From NCBI GenBank assembly GCA_900539155.1, contig UQBE01000042.1:1-17733 (forward strand): 17,733 bases of DNA, read 5' to 3'. The notes under the pieces were generated by a model. That model ran no database searches, was not told the origin of the DNA, and saw only the letters and a list, made by a program, of their open reading frames with translations. Below are positions 7,501 through 13,684 of the stretch, piece after piece. The first letter of the stretch is position 1. Each line of letters opens with the position of its first letter. The stretch comes from an uncultured Porphyromonas sp. Its GTDB lineage: Bacteria > Bacteroidota > Bacteroidia > Bacteroidales > Porphyromonadaceae. The position numbers and the translations under genes were made by a program.

Positions 7501-9107
7501 AAAGATACTTTAAATTTGTATTTGCCCTCGGGCACCTTGACATCAAAGTAGGGCTTCATATAGGGATTGTCTGCTGGTGCCGAAGCGCTAGGAAATGGAA
7601 AGAACAAAGCACTCTCGTAGTCTCCCGAGACCTCAATTGCCTCACCGCCGAGCACAGGGAAGTAGTCATTCTGAGGCTCATACGCCTGAGGCGCGGACAC
7701 AAGCTTGACCTCTGCTTGAGCAAATTCAGTCTTAAAAGGCTTATCGAAATGCACCTCCTGTAGCGACAAGGCGGGGACCATCCGCACCTCTCCAGTACAA
7801 TAATCTCTCACGCCAGGACCATCCGCCTCGGGATCATCACGCCATCCAGACTCCTCATTCCACATCCGCTCAGGCTTTGAATCGGAGTAGTACCGATGCC
7901 CCTGGAGGACCTTATCTGCGATATCAGTTACAGGCTTACCAGGTCTGAAGCCCATAGAGGATTCCTTACCACTAGCATCCCTCATATAGATCCAGTTGTC
8001 GCGATTGTAGTCTAAAGCACCGAGATCTCTGGGAGTTGTGTCGTTACTATCGGTAAAGGTTCTTTCAGTACCATTACACTTCACCTTGACAGGAAATTGC
8101 AAGTTCATTTCCTTAACAACATCTTTCTTTAGGGCGAAAGTCGGTTTATAGCCCTCACAGGGTTCGTCTTTACCCTCTCCAACCATTTCAATCCAAGGGT
8201 TCGGATCGGCTGACTCTTTTGCATCAAAAAGGTCTTGTGCATTAGAATAGTCCGAGTTTTTGGGGTCCGTTGATCCTTTCACACGAATAGCTATACCTAT
8301 CTTTTCTTTATCACCGAGAGGTAAAGCAAACCGAGCGTTGTAATAGAGCTCATCAGGAGAGGGCGAGTCGTCTGGCACTTTGACAAATAGATGTGACCTC
8401 TCAACTGTCTGTCCAGTTGGCTTGCCATTATCATCATAAACAGGATCCTGAACGAGCCAACAGCCATAGGTACCTTCAAATGTGGGAGCCTTTTTAGCTT
8501 CTTTTAAGTCCAGCCAGTTGAGATTATCCTGACCCTTCATATAGCCATAGTAGTAGTCATAAGAGACACATATGGCAATATCAAAGTACTTAGCTATAGA
8601 GTCTATCTCAGAAGAGTAGTAGCGTGGGACTATTCCTTTATCACGGTCAAAAATTCTTGTGGAGAGCCAACGCGACGGGTTTGCCTGAGAGGTGTGTAGC
8701 TGAGACCATTTCGCATTAACGTGGAACTCATTAAGACCTACCCCTACCTCACGGACAGAGCTGCTTACTGTCTCCACAGAGCCATTGGCATCTGAGACCT
8801 CCAGCGTGTAGCGTCCTTTAGGGAGATTGTAGATAATGGTCTCTTCCTTCTGACTTCTAAATAAGGTCTGCTGTCCTTCGTACTCTGCAGGGTATGCTGT
8901 CAGCTTGACTGTGTAAGGAGCTTTACCTCTAGAGAGGGTTAGCCTTACTTGACCAGTTCCTCCAGGGAATCCCTTAATAGTGGCGCGAGTTGTGGAGTAA
9001 ACACGAAGCTGCGCCTCTGCCGTGGTAGGTATCAGGCAGAGCGCTGAGATGACGAGGAGGAGACTCCATATAGTGCGCACTAGTGTCGTGCTGTTGTATT
9101 GCTTCAT
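4530..9107 (-). CDS. Giant fimbrial-operon surface protein with T9SS sorting domain
   Basis: A 1525-aa exported protein, last gene of the fimbrial operon. Residues 1-32 are a Sec signal peptide (hydrophobic SLLLVISALCLIP, cleavage after AEA). Residues about 46-112 resemble a SprB-type adhesin repeat: GGTGQVRLTLSRGKAPYTV ... LPKGRYTLEVSDANGS. An Ig/PKD-like stretch with paired cysteines lies about 790-860, followed near 872-900 by a Trp-rich module (WWRQ...DWNSFDNWADKDG) of the kind found in Bacteroidota cell-surface proteins. The last ~70 residues (GYQLYSVHGYLLERAT ... KKLQR) fit a type A T9SS C-terminal domain. It holds the place of Mfa5 in the P. gingivalis mfa locus, but I see no DxSxS metal site of a von Willebrand A domain. 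Role as tip adhesin or accessory fibre is inference. Confidence 0.85.
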   Translation of the reverse strand: MKQYNSTTLVRTIWSLLLVISALCLIPTTAEAQLRVYSTTRATIKGFPGGTGQVRLTLSRGKAPYTVKLTAYPAEYEGQQTLFRSQKEETIIYNLPKGRYTLEVSDANGSVETVSSSVREVGVGLNEFHVNAKWSQLHTSQANPSRWLSTRIFDRDKGIVPRYYSSEIDSIAKYFDIAICVSYDYYYGYMKGQDNLNWLDLKEAKKAPTFEGTYGCWLVQDPVYDDNGKPTGQTVERSHLFVKVPDDSPSPDELYYNARFALPLGDKEKIGIAIRVKGSTDPKNSDYSNAQDLFDAKESADPNPWIEMVGEGKDEPCEGYKPTFALKKDVVKEMNLQFPVKVKCNGTERTFTDSNDTTPRDLGALDYNRDNWIYMRDASGKESSMGFRPGKPVTDIADKVLQGHRYYSDSKPERMWNEESGWRDDPEADGPGVRDYCTGEVRMVPALSLQEVHFDKPFKTEFAQAEVKLVSAPQAYEPQNDYFPVLGGEAIEVSGDYESALFFPFPSASAPADNPYMKPYFDVKVPEGKYKFKVSFFTLCGEWETETVELNVNYQSVKYEISDDAKDLKPQLFEKVDCKTMRVYPFRGAKSRKILLLNGKPIRVYASVVQKTRPEDHPMQYVNTIATGSTDFDPDNVYDRSPEDCYVELPWTSSNIEIKYNYKRSWGDILPCIDKLGVKFTVEATPPTYDPEHLYTYICKSGETAYVSVLPIHTVGATLVELRDVKDKTKLYASETLPATKQGSSVELKLTGDKIQPEYSLYIRTGTDKCPLDNGGEIIKMNDLRGSSFIIGAAYTKYCVGDTIKLECPPVTPESEYTWTQPDGKEHHGRKVTIGVADLPLSGEWQLKVTAVPCDGTTAPQTVPFRLSVAPPELWWRQDAKSADWNSFDNWADKDGKPANAIPAKCTDVHLPAVVDKFYPNLDPKKTIREPLGEPVCNDIYFHFGSALGQPQLLTEYSRAFIDYNFGVVQSDGSIQAHEDPDHPGAYGRPLERDRWYMIATPLKNVYTGDFSLAGYPLTYQRYLKVKFYGERPKEASFDIPMNKLGRPMVAYNHALAYKVEGYHPGKKGADDHKNLDGLDGIIRLPYYENKERAPYYPLHRYYKNWYVFDDKGKLMYSYPEPRSYFAYFDLNTLKPVSKVDSVKRDSVLDYRFLFEDDKTNAIGRTRASTGKPAGEGSDLDWVEEEIEGYTMKLTSSSKSDKYVIVGNPFMSPISADQFYKVNKNNITGGIYIYVNGAWRHYGDPIPNSTAGDELKTIPPLQAFMVSLRLDGTPNVYFPTAPEYSVLVDPNSLDGRGAELRSTDEESSKEPERYVAVKVSDAEGGYTSAVLLPENTEESIPAMIAPEGMQTAPLVYFISPTDSSCNFVQTNVDRAVVELGVFAPTDGMLTLDFTTLAEKPFDKLALYDRLRGTEQDLLANPTYSYGYSERDGRRFELRMSYGNIRYEEQQNHQPDLDIERTATGYRISYDQGIAGYQLYSVHGYLLERATTDGQTQVDIEMPETEVVLLDVQSADGLRWIKKLQR

Positions 9108-9109
9108 AG

Positions 9110-9127
9110 CCTATATCTGTTTATAGG
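9110..9127 (-). promoter_or_regulatory. Hairpin just upstream of the 1525-residue gene's start
   Basis: On the mRNA strand CCTATA and TATAGG form a 6-bp stem with a 6-nt loop, ending 2 nt before the start codon at 9107. In this position it could affect translation initiation. The rest of the 72-bp gap to the preceding gene shows nothing else notable. Confidence 0.35.
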
Positions 9128-9179
9128 TGAGATTTTACTTAGTAATGTGTGTCTGCGTAGATTGTATCTGGCTAGCCTT

Positions 9180-10649
9180 TTACTCTAAAGGGTCTTCATT
9201 GACTGCGGGAGGCTCTACCTCCTGTGGGGTTAGCGTTATCTTGTAGAGACGATTGCGGTAGACACTCTTGCCTGATGGCTTAAAGGTGCCTGATGGCTTT
9301 ACGTAGTCTTCAGCCCTGTCCTTATTTGCATTATCATCCTTGCCATTTAGAACATCAAAATAGAGTTTTTTTTCGGCTTTGTGCTGAACAGCACCATCGT
9401 TCACAGCTATATCTAGCCACGGACGGATGTTGTCATAATGATACCATATAAACCATAGGTAAAGAGGCTTCACAGTCTCATCAGGTCCCTCGGGCACGAG
9501 CTTCTCGGGGATATAGAAGTACATCCTATAGTCCAGCAGATAGCCACCACCAATGGGTACACCCTCTTTCCGAACCTTTTCAGCTATTTTGTCATAGCCT
9601 ATGACAAAGCGTTTCTGTGGGCCTGTACCTGCCACATATTGATCAGACTCTCTACCGAGGAAGCTAGACACGGTATCCTGAGCACTAGAGTAGTCCTGTA
9701 TAGGGAAGAGACTGACATCCTTAGGCATCTGATAGATATGAGGTCCATAGGGGTGCTGAAATCTCCAAGGGCCTATCCATTTCAGTTCCTCTTTTCCATT
9801 TTCATCCCAAGAGAGCCATATACACTTCTTGTAGATTAGCTCGACCTTGGCAAAGGTGCGCAAGAGCTCAACGCCTTTCGTACTGCCATGAGGATTATCG
9901 AGCTGGATCTTACGCGGATTGTTCTTGGTACCACCTCTGGTGAAGTCAACACCCTTATACTCGGCAGTCATCGGAGAGATGACATCTATATATGGATTGC
10001 TCTGATTATAGCGTAATCCTTGATGCGTATCAGAGAATCGTCTCGTGACGGGGATACGTATCTCCTTGAGGTCTTCCAGCGTCTTAGCCTCTCTTAGTGC
10101 TTTCCTAAGCGCGGCGTCAGCCTCCGCCTCTCTTTCAAACTCTCTGTCGTAAGGCTTCTGCTCTGAGGGAATGTTGCCTGGATTAAGGGACTGACGATTC
10201 ATATAAGCGCCCTCATTGGCGACGACGACGAGGTCGTAGTAGCCTAGCTCCGACTCTGTGATTCGGAAGGTGATCTGAGCCTTGCCACTTTTATACTTAT
10301 AGCTGATTCCATCATCTTCTGGACCCGTGCTATAATCGTATGCGGGTCTCGGAGCCAGATTGGTAAAGAAGACGTTCTTCTTGATCTTACCGTCTTGGAT
10401 TAGGAAGATGCGCAGATCGTTCACGTAGTCCTCACGATTCGTCTTGTCGGAGTTGATGCTGTAGTCGGGTCCCTGCGCACGTAGCTCATCATTGCCACTG
10501 GGAGATAGCGAGAGCGTCAGTGAGAGGTACTTGTTACCGTCATCCTCCTCCCCGAGACTGTTGTAGTCCCGCACACAGCTAGCGCAGGTGAGGAGCGTCC
10601 CCAAGGTAAAGAGGAGCGTATATATATAGGTATGTCGTGGTCTATTCAT
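9180..10649 (-). CDS. Fimbrillin-like lipoprotein, probable accessory or tip pilin
   Basis: A 489-aa lipoprotein precursor: signal peptide with lipobox ending CASC (acylated Cys25). The next segment, KYLSLTLSLSPSGNDELR-AQ, looks like the A1 beta strand of a FimA/Mfa-type pilin followed by an Arg57-Ala58 processing site. NDLRIFLIQDGKI (about 77-89) matches the fimbrillin N-terminal domain, and RNRLYKITLTPQE near the end the last core strand. It stops about 20 residues later, without the linker and C-terminal strand of Mfa1. It lies third in the operon, 36 bp after the anchor gene, where P. gingivalis has mfa3/mfa4. Identity to a particular Mfa protein cannot be settled by eye; a capping or tip role is inferred from the missing donor strand. 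Confidence 0.75.
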   Translation of the reverse strand: MNRPRHTYIYTLLFTLGTLLTCASCVRDYNSLGEEDDGNKYLSLTLSLSPSGNDELRAQGPDYSINSDKTNREDYVNDLRIFLIQDGKIKKNVFFTNLAPRPAYDYSTGPEDDGISYKYKSGKAQITFRITESELGYYDLVVVANEGAYMNRQSLNPGNIPSEQKPYDREFEREAEADAALRKALREAKTLEDLKEIRIPVTRRFSDTHQGLRYNQSNPYIDVISPMTAEYKGVDFTRGGTKNNPRKIQLDNPHGSTKGVELLRTFAKVELIYKKCIWLSWDENGKEELKWIGPWRFQHPYGPHIYQMPKDVSLFPIQDYSSAQDTVSSFLGRESDQYVAGTGPQKRFVIGYDKIAEKVRKEGVPIGGGYLLDYRMYFYIPEKLVPEGPDETVKPLYLWFIWYHYDNIRPWLDIAVNDGAVQHKAEKKLYFDVLNGKDDNANKDRAEDYVKPSGTFKPSGKSVYRNRLYKITLTPQEVEPPAVNEDPLE

Positions 10650-10685
10650 AGTGATGTGACAACGTTGGTGTGTAGTGTAGTGAAC

Positions 10686-11645
10686 TTAGAGGACTATCTC
10701 GTAGGAGTGTACCATCCAGCCATCGATGATTATTTCTACAGCGTAGTGCGTGTTATCGGGGAGGTTCTTGAGACGTATCTCTACGTCGTACTCGAACTGG
10801 CACTCGGGTCTGTAGTCAGGTGTCTTGGAGAGCAGCTTCTTGAGGTCGTAGGTAAAAATCTTAGCCCCCGTATCTGAGCGCACGAGACTAAGCTGGGGCT
10901 TTGTCTTCGGGTCATCCAGTCTTAGCGTGCTGAGACGTGTACTGCGTGTCGTACCCTCGTTAGGCAGGTCTGCCTGGTAGATGACATGCTTGGTGGGGTT
11001 GGTCAGCTGACCCATAAAGTCGTAAGCAGCGTTATTGTCCTCTACTTCTATCTGGAGCGGATAGATCACCTTGCTGGGTAGCTCGGTAAGGGTTATGTCA
11101 AAGTCGTTGCTGTAGCGCGTCAGGTTTGGCGCAATGGGCACTCTCATCGTGCTACCTCCAGGAGGCATAGGACACTCGACCGTGTCTGTAGCGAAGTAAA
11201 GTGGCTCAGGGAGTAGTCCAGTGTGTCTATCTTGCTCTGTGAGCTGGAGTGCTAGGCGGCAGTCGGGGTGCTTATTGCCCGATGCAGGAGCTAGGTCACT
11301 CATGGTGTAGTGGTGGGGAGTAGCACCCACCCAGATGGTGTAGCGATAGGTCTCACCGCACTCGTTCGGTACGGGGATTTCAATTCTAGTGGCTGCGGTT
11401 AGGTCGGCAGGCTCTAGGTGCTTGTATGCGATGATCTCTCCAGACGAAGGGACACTGATGACGATATCCATGTAGCCCGCCTTGCCAATGTAAGCCGAGT
11501 CAGACATACAGGGCGTCTGCATATAGGGTGTGAAGACCAATATCGTGGGGCACTCGCCTCGGTCATATACGAGCTTATCACAGCTCACGAGTGATAAGAC
11601 GAGGAGGGGGAGCAGGAATATACTATATATAATGTGTCGCTTCAT
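10686..11645 (-). CDS. mfa2: Mfa2/FimB-family fimbrial anchor lipoprotein
   Basis: A 319-aa outer-membrane lipoprotein of the FimB/Mfa2 family, which anchors the pilus base and limits its length. The lipobox LVSC places the acylated Cys at 22 (MKRHIIYSIF...SLVSC-DKL). The N-terminal pattern CDKLVYDRGECP (about 22-33) is typical of the family. Two beta-domains follow, and the last strand reads DGWMVHSYEIVL, strikingly like the end of the neighbouring major fimbrillin (PWNVHSYTIPL). Unlike the two pilins, it has no Arg-Ala site after the first strand, fitting an unprocessed anchor. It starts 183 bp after the major fimbrillin; two hairpins in that gap may lower its expression relative to the major subunit. 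The symbol follows the family; FimB would be an equivalent name. Confidence 0.85.
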   Translation of the reverse strand: MKRHIIYSIFLLPLLVLSLVSCDKLVYDRGECPTILVFTPYMQTPCMSDSAYIGKAGYMDIVISVPSSGEIIAYKHLEPADLTAATRIEIPVPNECGETYRYTIWVGATPHHYTMSDLAPASGNKHPDCRLALQLTEQDRHTGLLPEPLYFATDTVECPMPPGGSTMRVPIAPNLTRYSNDFDITLTELPSKVIYPLQIEVEDNNAAYDFMGQLTNPTKHVIYQADLPNEGTTRSTRLSTLRLDDPKTKPQLSLVRSDTGAKIFTYDLKKLLSKTPDYRPECQFEYDVEIRLKNLPDNTHYAVEIIIDGWMVHSYEIVL

Positions 11646-11714
11646 AAGATGTAGCTGTGATTGAGAGAGCAGATGTGTCGGTGTGAAAGGTTAGGCTAAC
11701 GAAGCTGGGGAGGG

Positions 11715-11758
11715 ATAGGGACGCACGGCTCGGACGCAGTCCATCCGTGCGTCCCTAT
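11715..11758 (-). repeat. 14-bp-stem hairpin between mfa1 and mfa2
   Basis: ATAGGGACGCACGG (11715-11728) pairs perfectly with CCGTGCGTCCCTAT (11745-11758), a very stable GC-rich stem with a 16-nt loop. It carries the GGGACGCACGG word of the repeat field at 3391-4170. On the mfa1 transcript it may act as a partial terminator or as a 3' stabiliser. Confidence 0.7.
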
Positions 11759-11776
11759 AGAGGGTTAGACAGCTGT

Positions 11777-11811
11777 CTAGCATGGAGACACGGAGCGTGC
11801 GTCCATGCTAG
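11777..11811 (-). terminator. Hairpin directly downstream of mfa1
   Basis: CTAGCATGGA (11777-11786) pairs with TCCATGCTAG (11802-11811), and the flanks GACAGCTGT/CAGACAGTC extend the stem imperfectly to 11768-11820. It begins 9 nt after the mfa1 stop. It is probably a partial terminator or RNA-stabilising structure that sets the ratio of major pilin to downstream subunits. Confidence 0.55.
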
Positions 11812-11828
11812 CAGACAGTCCTATTTAT

Positions 11829-13400
11829 TTATGGAATCTGAAGTGGGATTGTGTAGCTGTGTACGTTCCAAGGAATGACCGTAACATCTACCGCCATATA
11901 GGTCTCGTCTGGTGTGTTCTTGTCACCAGGAGTGTATGGAGGCGTATTGGGGTCACCCTTTGGCTTAGGATCTGGGTTCTTAGGATCTGTGCTATCTGGA
12001 TCCTCTGGGTAGAGCGGGTTCCAGTTCGTACCGATAGTCTTGAACGCCGTGACGCCAATATGGTAGATGTTGTTACGGTAAGCCGGAGCATCGAGTGTCT
12101 TCTTAACCTTGTCTGGATTGACAAAAGCGTAGTAAAGCACCTTACCCTTGACATACTCTGTGTACTTCTGAGTAGGTCTCAGCGTGTTACCCTCGCCATC
12201 AACAAGCTCATTGCCACCGTAGAAGAGACCATCCTCTCCAAGGAAGAACGTACCATCGCCAGCCTCGTAAGCTGTCTTCTCCTTGTCGTTAGCGAACTTA
12301 GCGGGGACAAACTTCGTACGGATGAGCACGTAAGGCGTGTTACCACGACGGAAGTCTCCAGAGTAAGTCTTTCGCGTCTGACCAGAAACACCGAACTTGT
12401 GGGTAGCCTCAAAGAAGAAAGCACTGCTCTTTAGGCTCTTCTCGCCGATTGCTAGAGCTGCAGTTAGATTTTCCGCCTTCAGAGCCTTGCGAGGATTATC
12501 AACAGTACTACGTAGGTCGCTGTAGTCGTAAGCCTTAGCCTGTGCAGCGTAGTTGTCGAGCTTAACGGGGTCTGTCGCATTAACCTGTGGCATAAATCCA
12601 TAGGCAGGTGTGAGGATAACGTTGTTGTTGTCCCTCTTCTGAGAGAGATAAAACGCCTTCTCGCCCTGAGCTACTGCGTAGGTGATGTCACTAATCTCAC
12701 CCATTGGCTTGCCGTCATCATAGGTGATGGTGTACTTCTCTTCAGTCGTGGTCAGGATAACACGAGCTACGGCACGCTTTACCTCGACTGATGCACGGTT
12801 CTTAGGATTGGTTGCAGCGAGAGCCTCTTCCGCAGTGACGAAATCCTCTACGGTAATCTTGCATGCCTTAGCGTTGGTCATCAGGATGATATCACCCTTG
12901 GTATCTTCTGTCTTAGCTACATCGTTCGCTGACATGTTCTCGATAGCCGTGTTGTAAGCAGCCATGAAGTTGTTCGGGAGTGATTCCTTGAGGAGCTCTC
13001 TCACAGCGTCAGTTGCATTGAGTAGGACGAAGACTTCCTTCTCACCTGGGGTCGTGACGATAGCCTTATTTGGCGTGATGGTGATAGCCTTGCCATCATC
13101 AGCGGGGTTCGTTGTTGCCTTGGTGATTGTAAAGTCATCCTTGGTGTACTCGCCAAAAGAGACGAGTCCCTTGCTGACGACGTAGACGTCTACCGTCTCG
13201 ATAGCGTCCTTGCCGTTCCACTTGCCATTGTAGTTGTAATTTTCGTCCTCCTCAGCACGCATGTCGGACTGGAGACCGATCGAGACGCTCACGTAGGTCG
13301 TGCCTTCGTTCTGGGGCTTCTCTGGCTCTTTTTTGCAGGAAGTCAGAGCTACTAGACCAATCGTCAGAAGGCCTAGCAGAGTTCTTACTGTTTTGTTCAT
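11829..13400 (-). CDS. mfa1: Mfa1-like major fimbrillin
   Basis: Structural subunit of a type V pilus, 523 aa. The lipoprotein signal has lipobox LTSC with Cys22 (MNKTVRTLLGLLTIGLVALTSC). TTYVSVSIGLQSDMR-A (34-49) is the A1 strand followed by Arg48-Ala49, the place where FimA/Mfa1 precursors are cut by arginine gingipain. VDVYVVSKGL (about 71-80) begins the N-terminal fimbrillin core. Near the C-terminus a Pro/Asp-rich linker (about 464-500: PEDPDSTDPKNPDP...) leads to YMAVDVTVIPWNVHSYTI, the donor strand; this arrangement resembles P. gingivalis Mfa1. It is the first gene of the operon and has its own promoter region at 13473-13561. The ATG at 13400 is preceded by the A-rich ACAAACAAACA, normal for the phylum. 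Exact orthology with Mfa1 rather than another fimbrillin is likely, not proven. Confidence 0.87.
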   Translation of the reverse strand: MNKTVRTLLGLLTIGLVALTSCKKEPEKPQNEGTTYVSVSIGLQSDMRAEEDENYNYNGKWNGKDAIETVDVYVVSKGLVSFGEYTKDDFTITKATTNPADDGKAITITPNKAIVTTPGEKEVFVLLNATDAVRELLKESLPNNFMAAYNTAIENMSANDVAKTEDTKGDIILMTNAKACKITVEDFVTAEEALAATNPKNRASVEVKRAVARVILTTTEEKYTITYDDGKPMGEISDITYAVAQGEKAFYLSQKRDNNNVILTPAYGFMPQVNATDPVKLDNYAAQAKAYDYSDLRSTVDNPRKALKAENLTAALAIGEKSLKSSAFFFEATHKFGVSGQTRKTYSGDFRRGNTPYVLIRTKFVPAKFANDKEKTAYEAGDGTFFLGEDGLFYGGNELVDGEGNTLRPTQKYTEYVKGKVLYYAFVNPDKVKKTLDAPAYRNNIYHIGVTAFKTIGTNWNPLYPEDPDSTDPKNPDPKPKGDPNTPPYTPGDKNTPDETYMAVDVTVIPWNVHSYTIPLQIP

Positions 13401-13433
13401 TGTTTGTTTGTTATTTGATTGATATGAAGATTC

Positions 13434-13450
13434 TTCGATGTCCCATCGAA
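13434..13450 (-). promoter_or_regulatory. Hairpin in the mfa1 5' leader
   Basis: TTCGATG (13434-13440) pairs with CATCGAA (13444-13450) around three bases, about 35 nt before the mfa1 start and within the inferred 70-nt leader. It may stabilise the message or bind a regulator; function unknown. Confidence 0.45.
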
Positions 13451-13479
13451 ATTAAATACACTCGGAGGGAACTTCGGCA

Positions 13480-13514
13480 CAAAGTTAGAAATAATACTTC
13501 GCTTACCGCCCAAA
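13480..13514 (-). promoter_or_regulatory. Promoter of the fimbrial operon
   Basis: Reading the - strand, TTTG (13514-13511) is followed after 23 bp by TAACTTTG (13487-13480), a good -7 box. The spacing is longer than the usual ~19 bp, which would suit a promoter depending on an activator. Transcription should start near 13473, about 73 nt before the mfa1 ATG. Confidence 0.6.
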
Positions 13515-13519
13515 GAGAC

Positions 13520-13561
13520 TTGACATATTCGGTATTTCTTTTGACATATTCGGTATTTCTT
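13520..13561. promoter_or_regulatory. Perfect 21-bp tandem direct repeat upstream of the fimbrial promoter
   Basis: Two identical 21-bp units, 13520-13540 and 13541-13561, each starting TTGACATATTCGG and ending TTTCTT. They sit at about -47 to -88 of the inferred start site, and 21 bp is two helical turns, so bound proteins would lie on the same face of the DNA. This is the classic layout of an activator site, for example a response regulator. The regulator is unknown. Confidence 0.6.
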
Positions 13562-13595
13562 CGCGGAGATGGGGGTAGGGAACGGGTAGCAACAT

Positions 13596-13673
13596 GTAGG
13601 GACGCACGATAAGTGTCTAGCGAGAGGGCGTCCGTTGTATAACAGGTTACAGCGTCGTGGCTTTGACGGGGAC
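13596..13673 (-). repeat. Solitary inverted copy of the array unit
   Basis: The reverse complement of this 78-bp stretch matches the long-type unit of the 3542-4117 array (GTCCCCGTCAAAGCCACGA, then ATACAACGGACGCCCTC, then GTGCGTCCCTAC) with only a few changes. It lies between the aroB stop and the fimbrial promoter. Its clear ends make it look like a discrete, probably mobilisable, small non-coding element. Confidence 0.75.
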
Positions 13674-13684
13674 AGACACCCCGA

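Noticed and set aside
11805..12434. 209-residue open frame on the + strand
   Set aside because: Lies antisense to the mfa1-like gene, whose lipobox, linker and donor strand are clear; the sequence is a Val/Arg/Ile-rich shadow.
13520..13561. TTGACA in the 21-bp repeats as a sigma70-type -35 box for the + strand
   Set aside because: Bacteroidota promoters do not use this consensus, there is no + strand gene downstream, and no TATAAT follows at 17 bp in a meaningful place.
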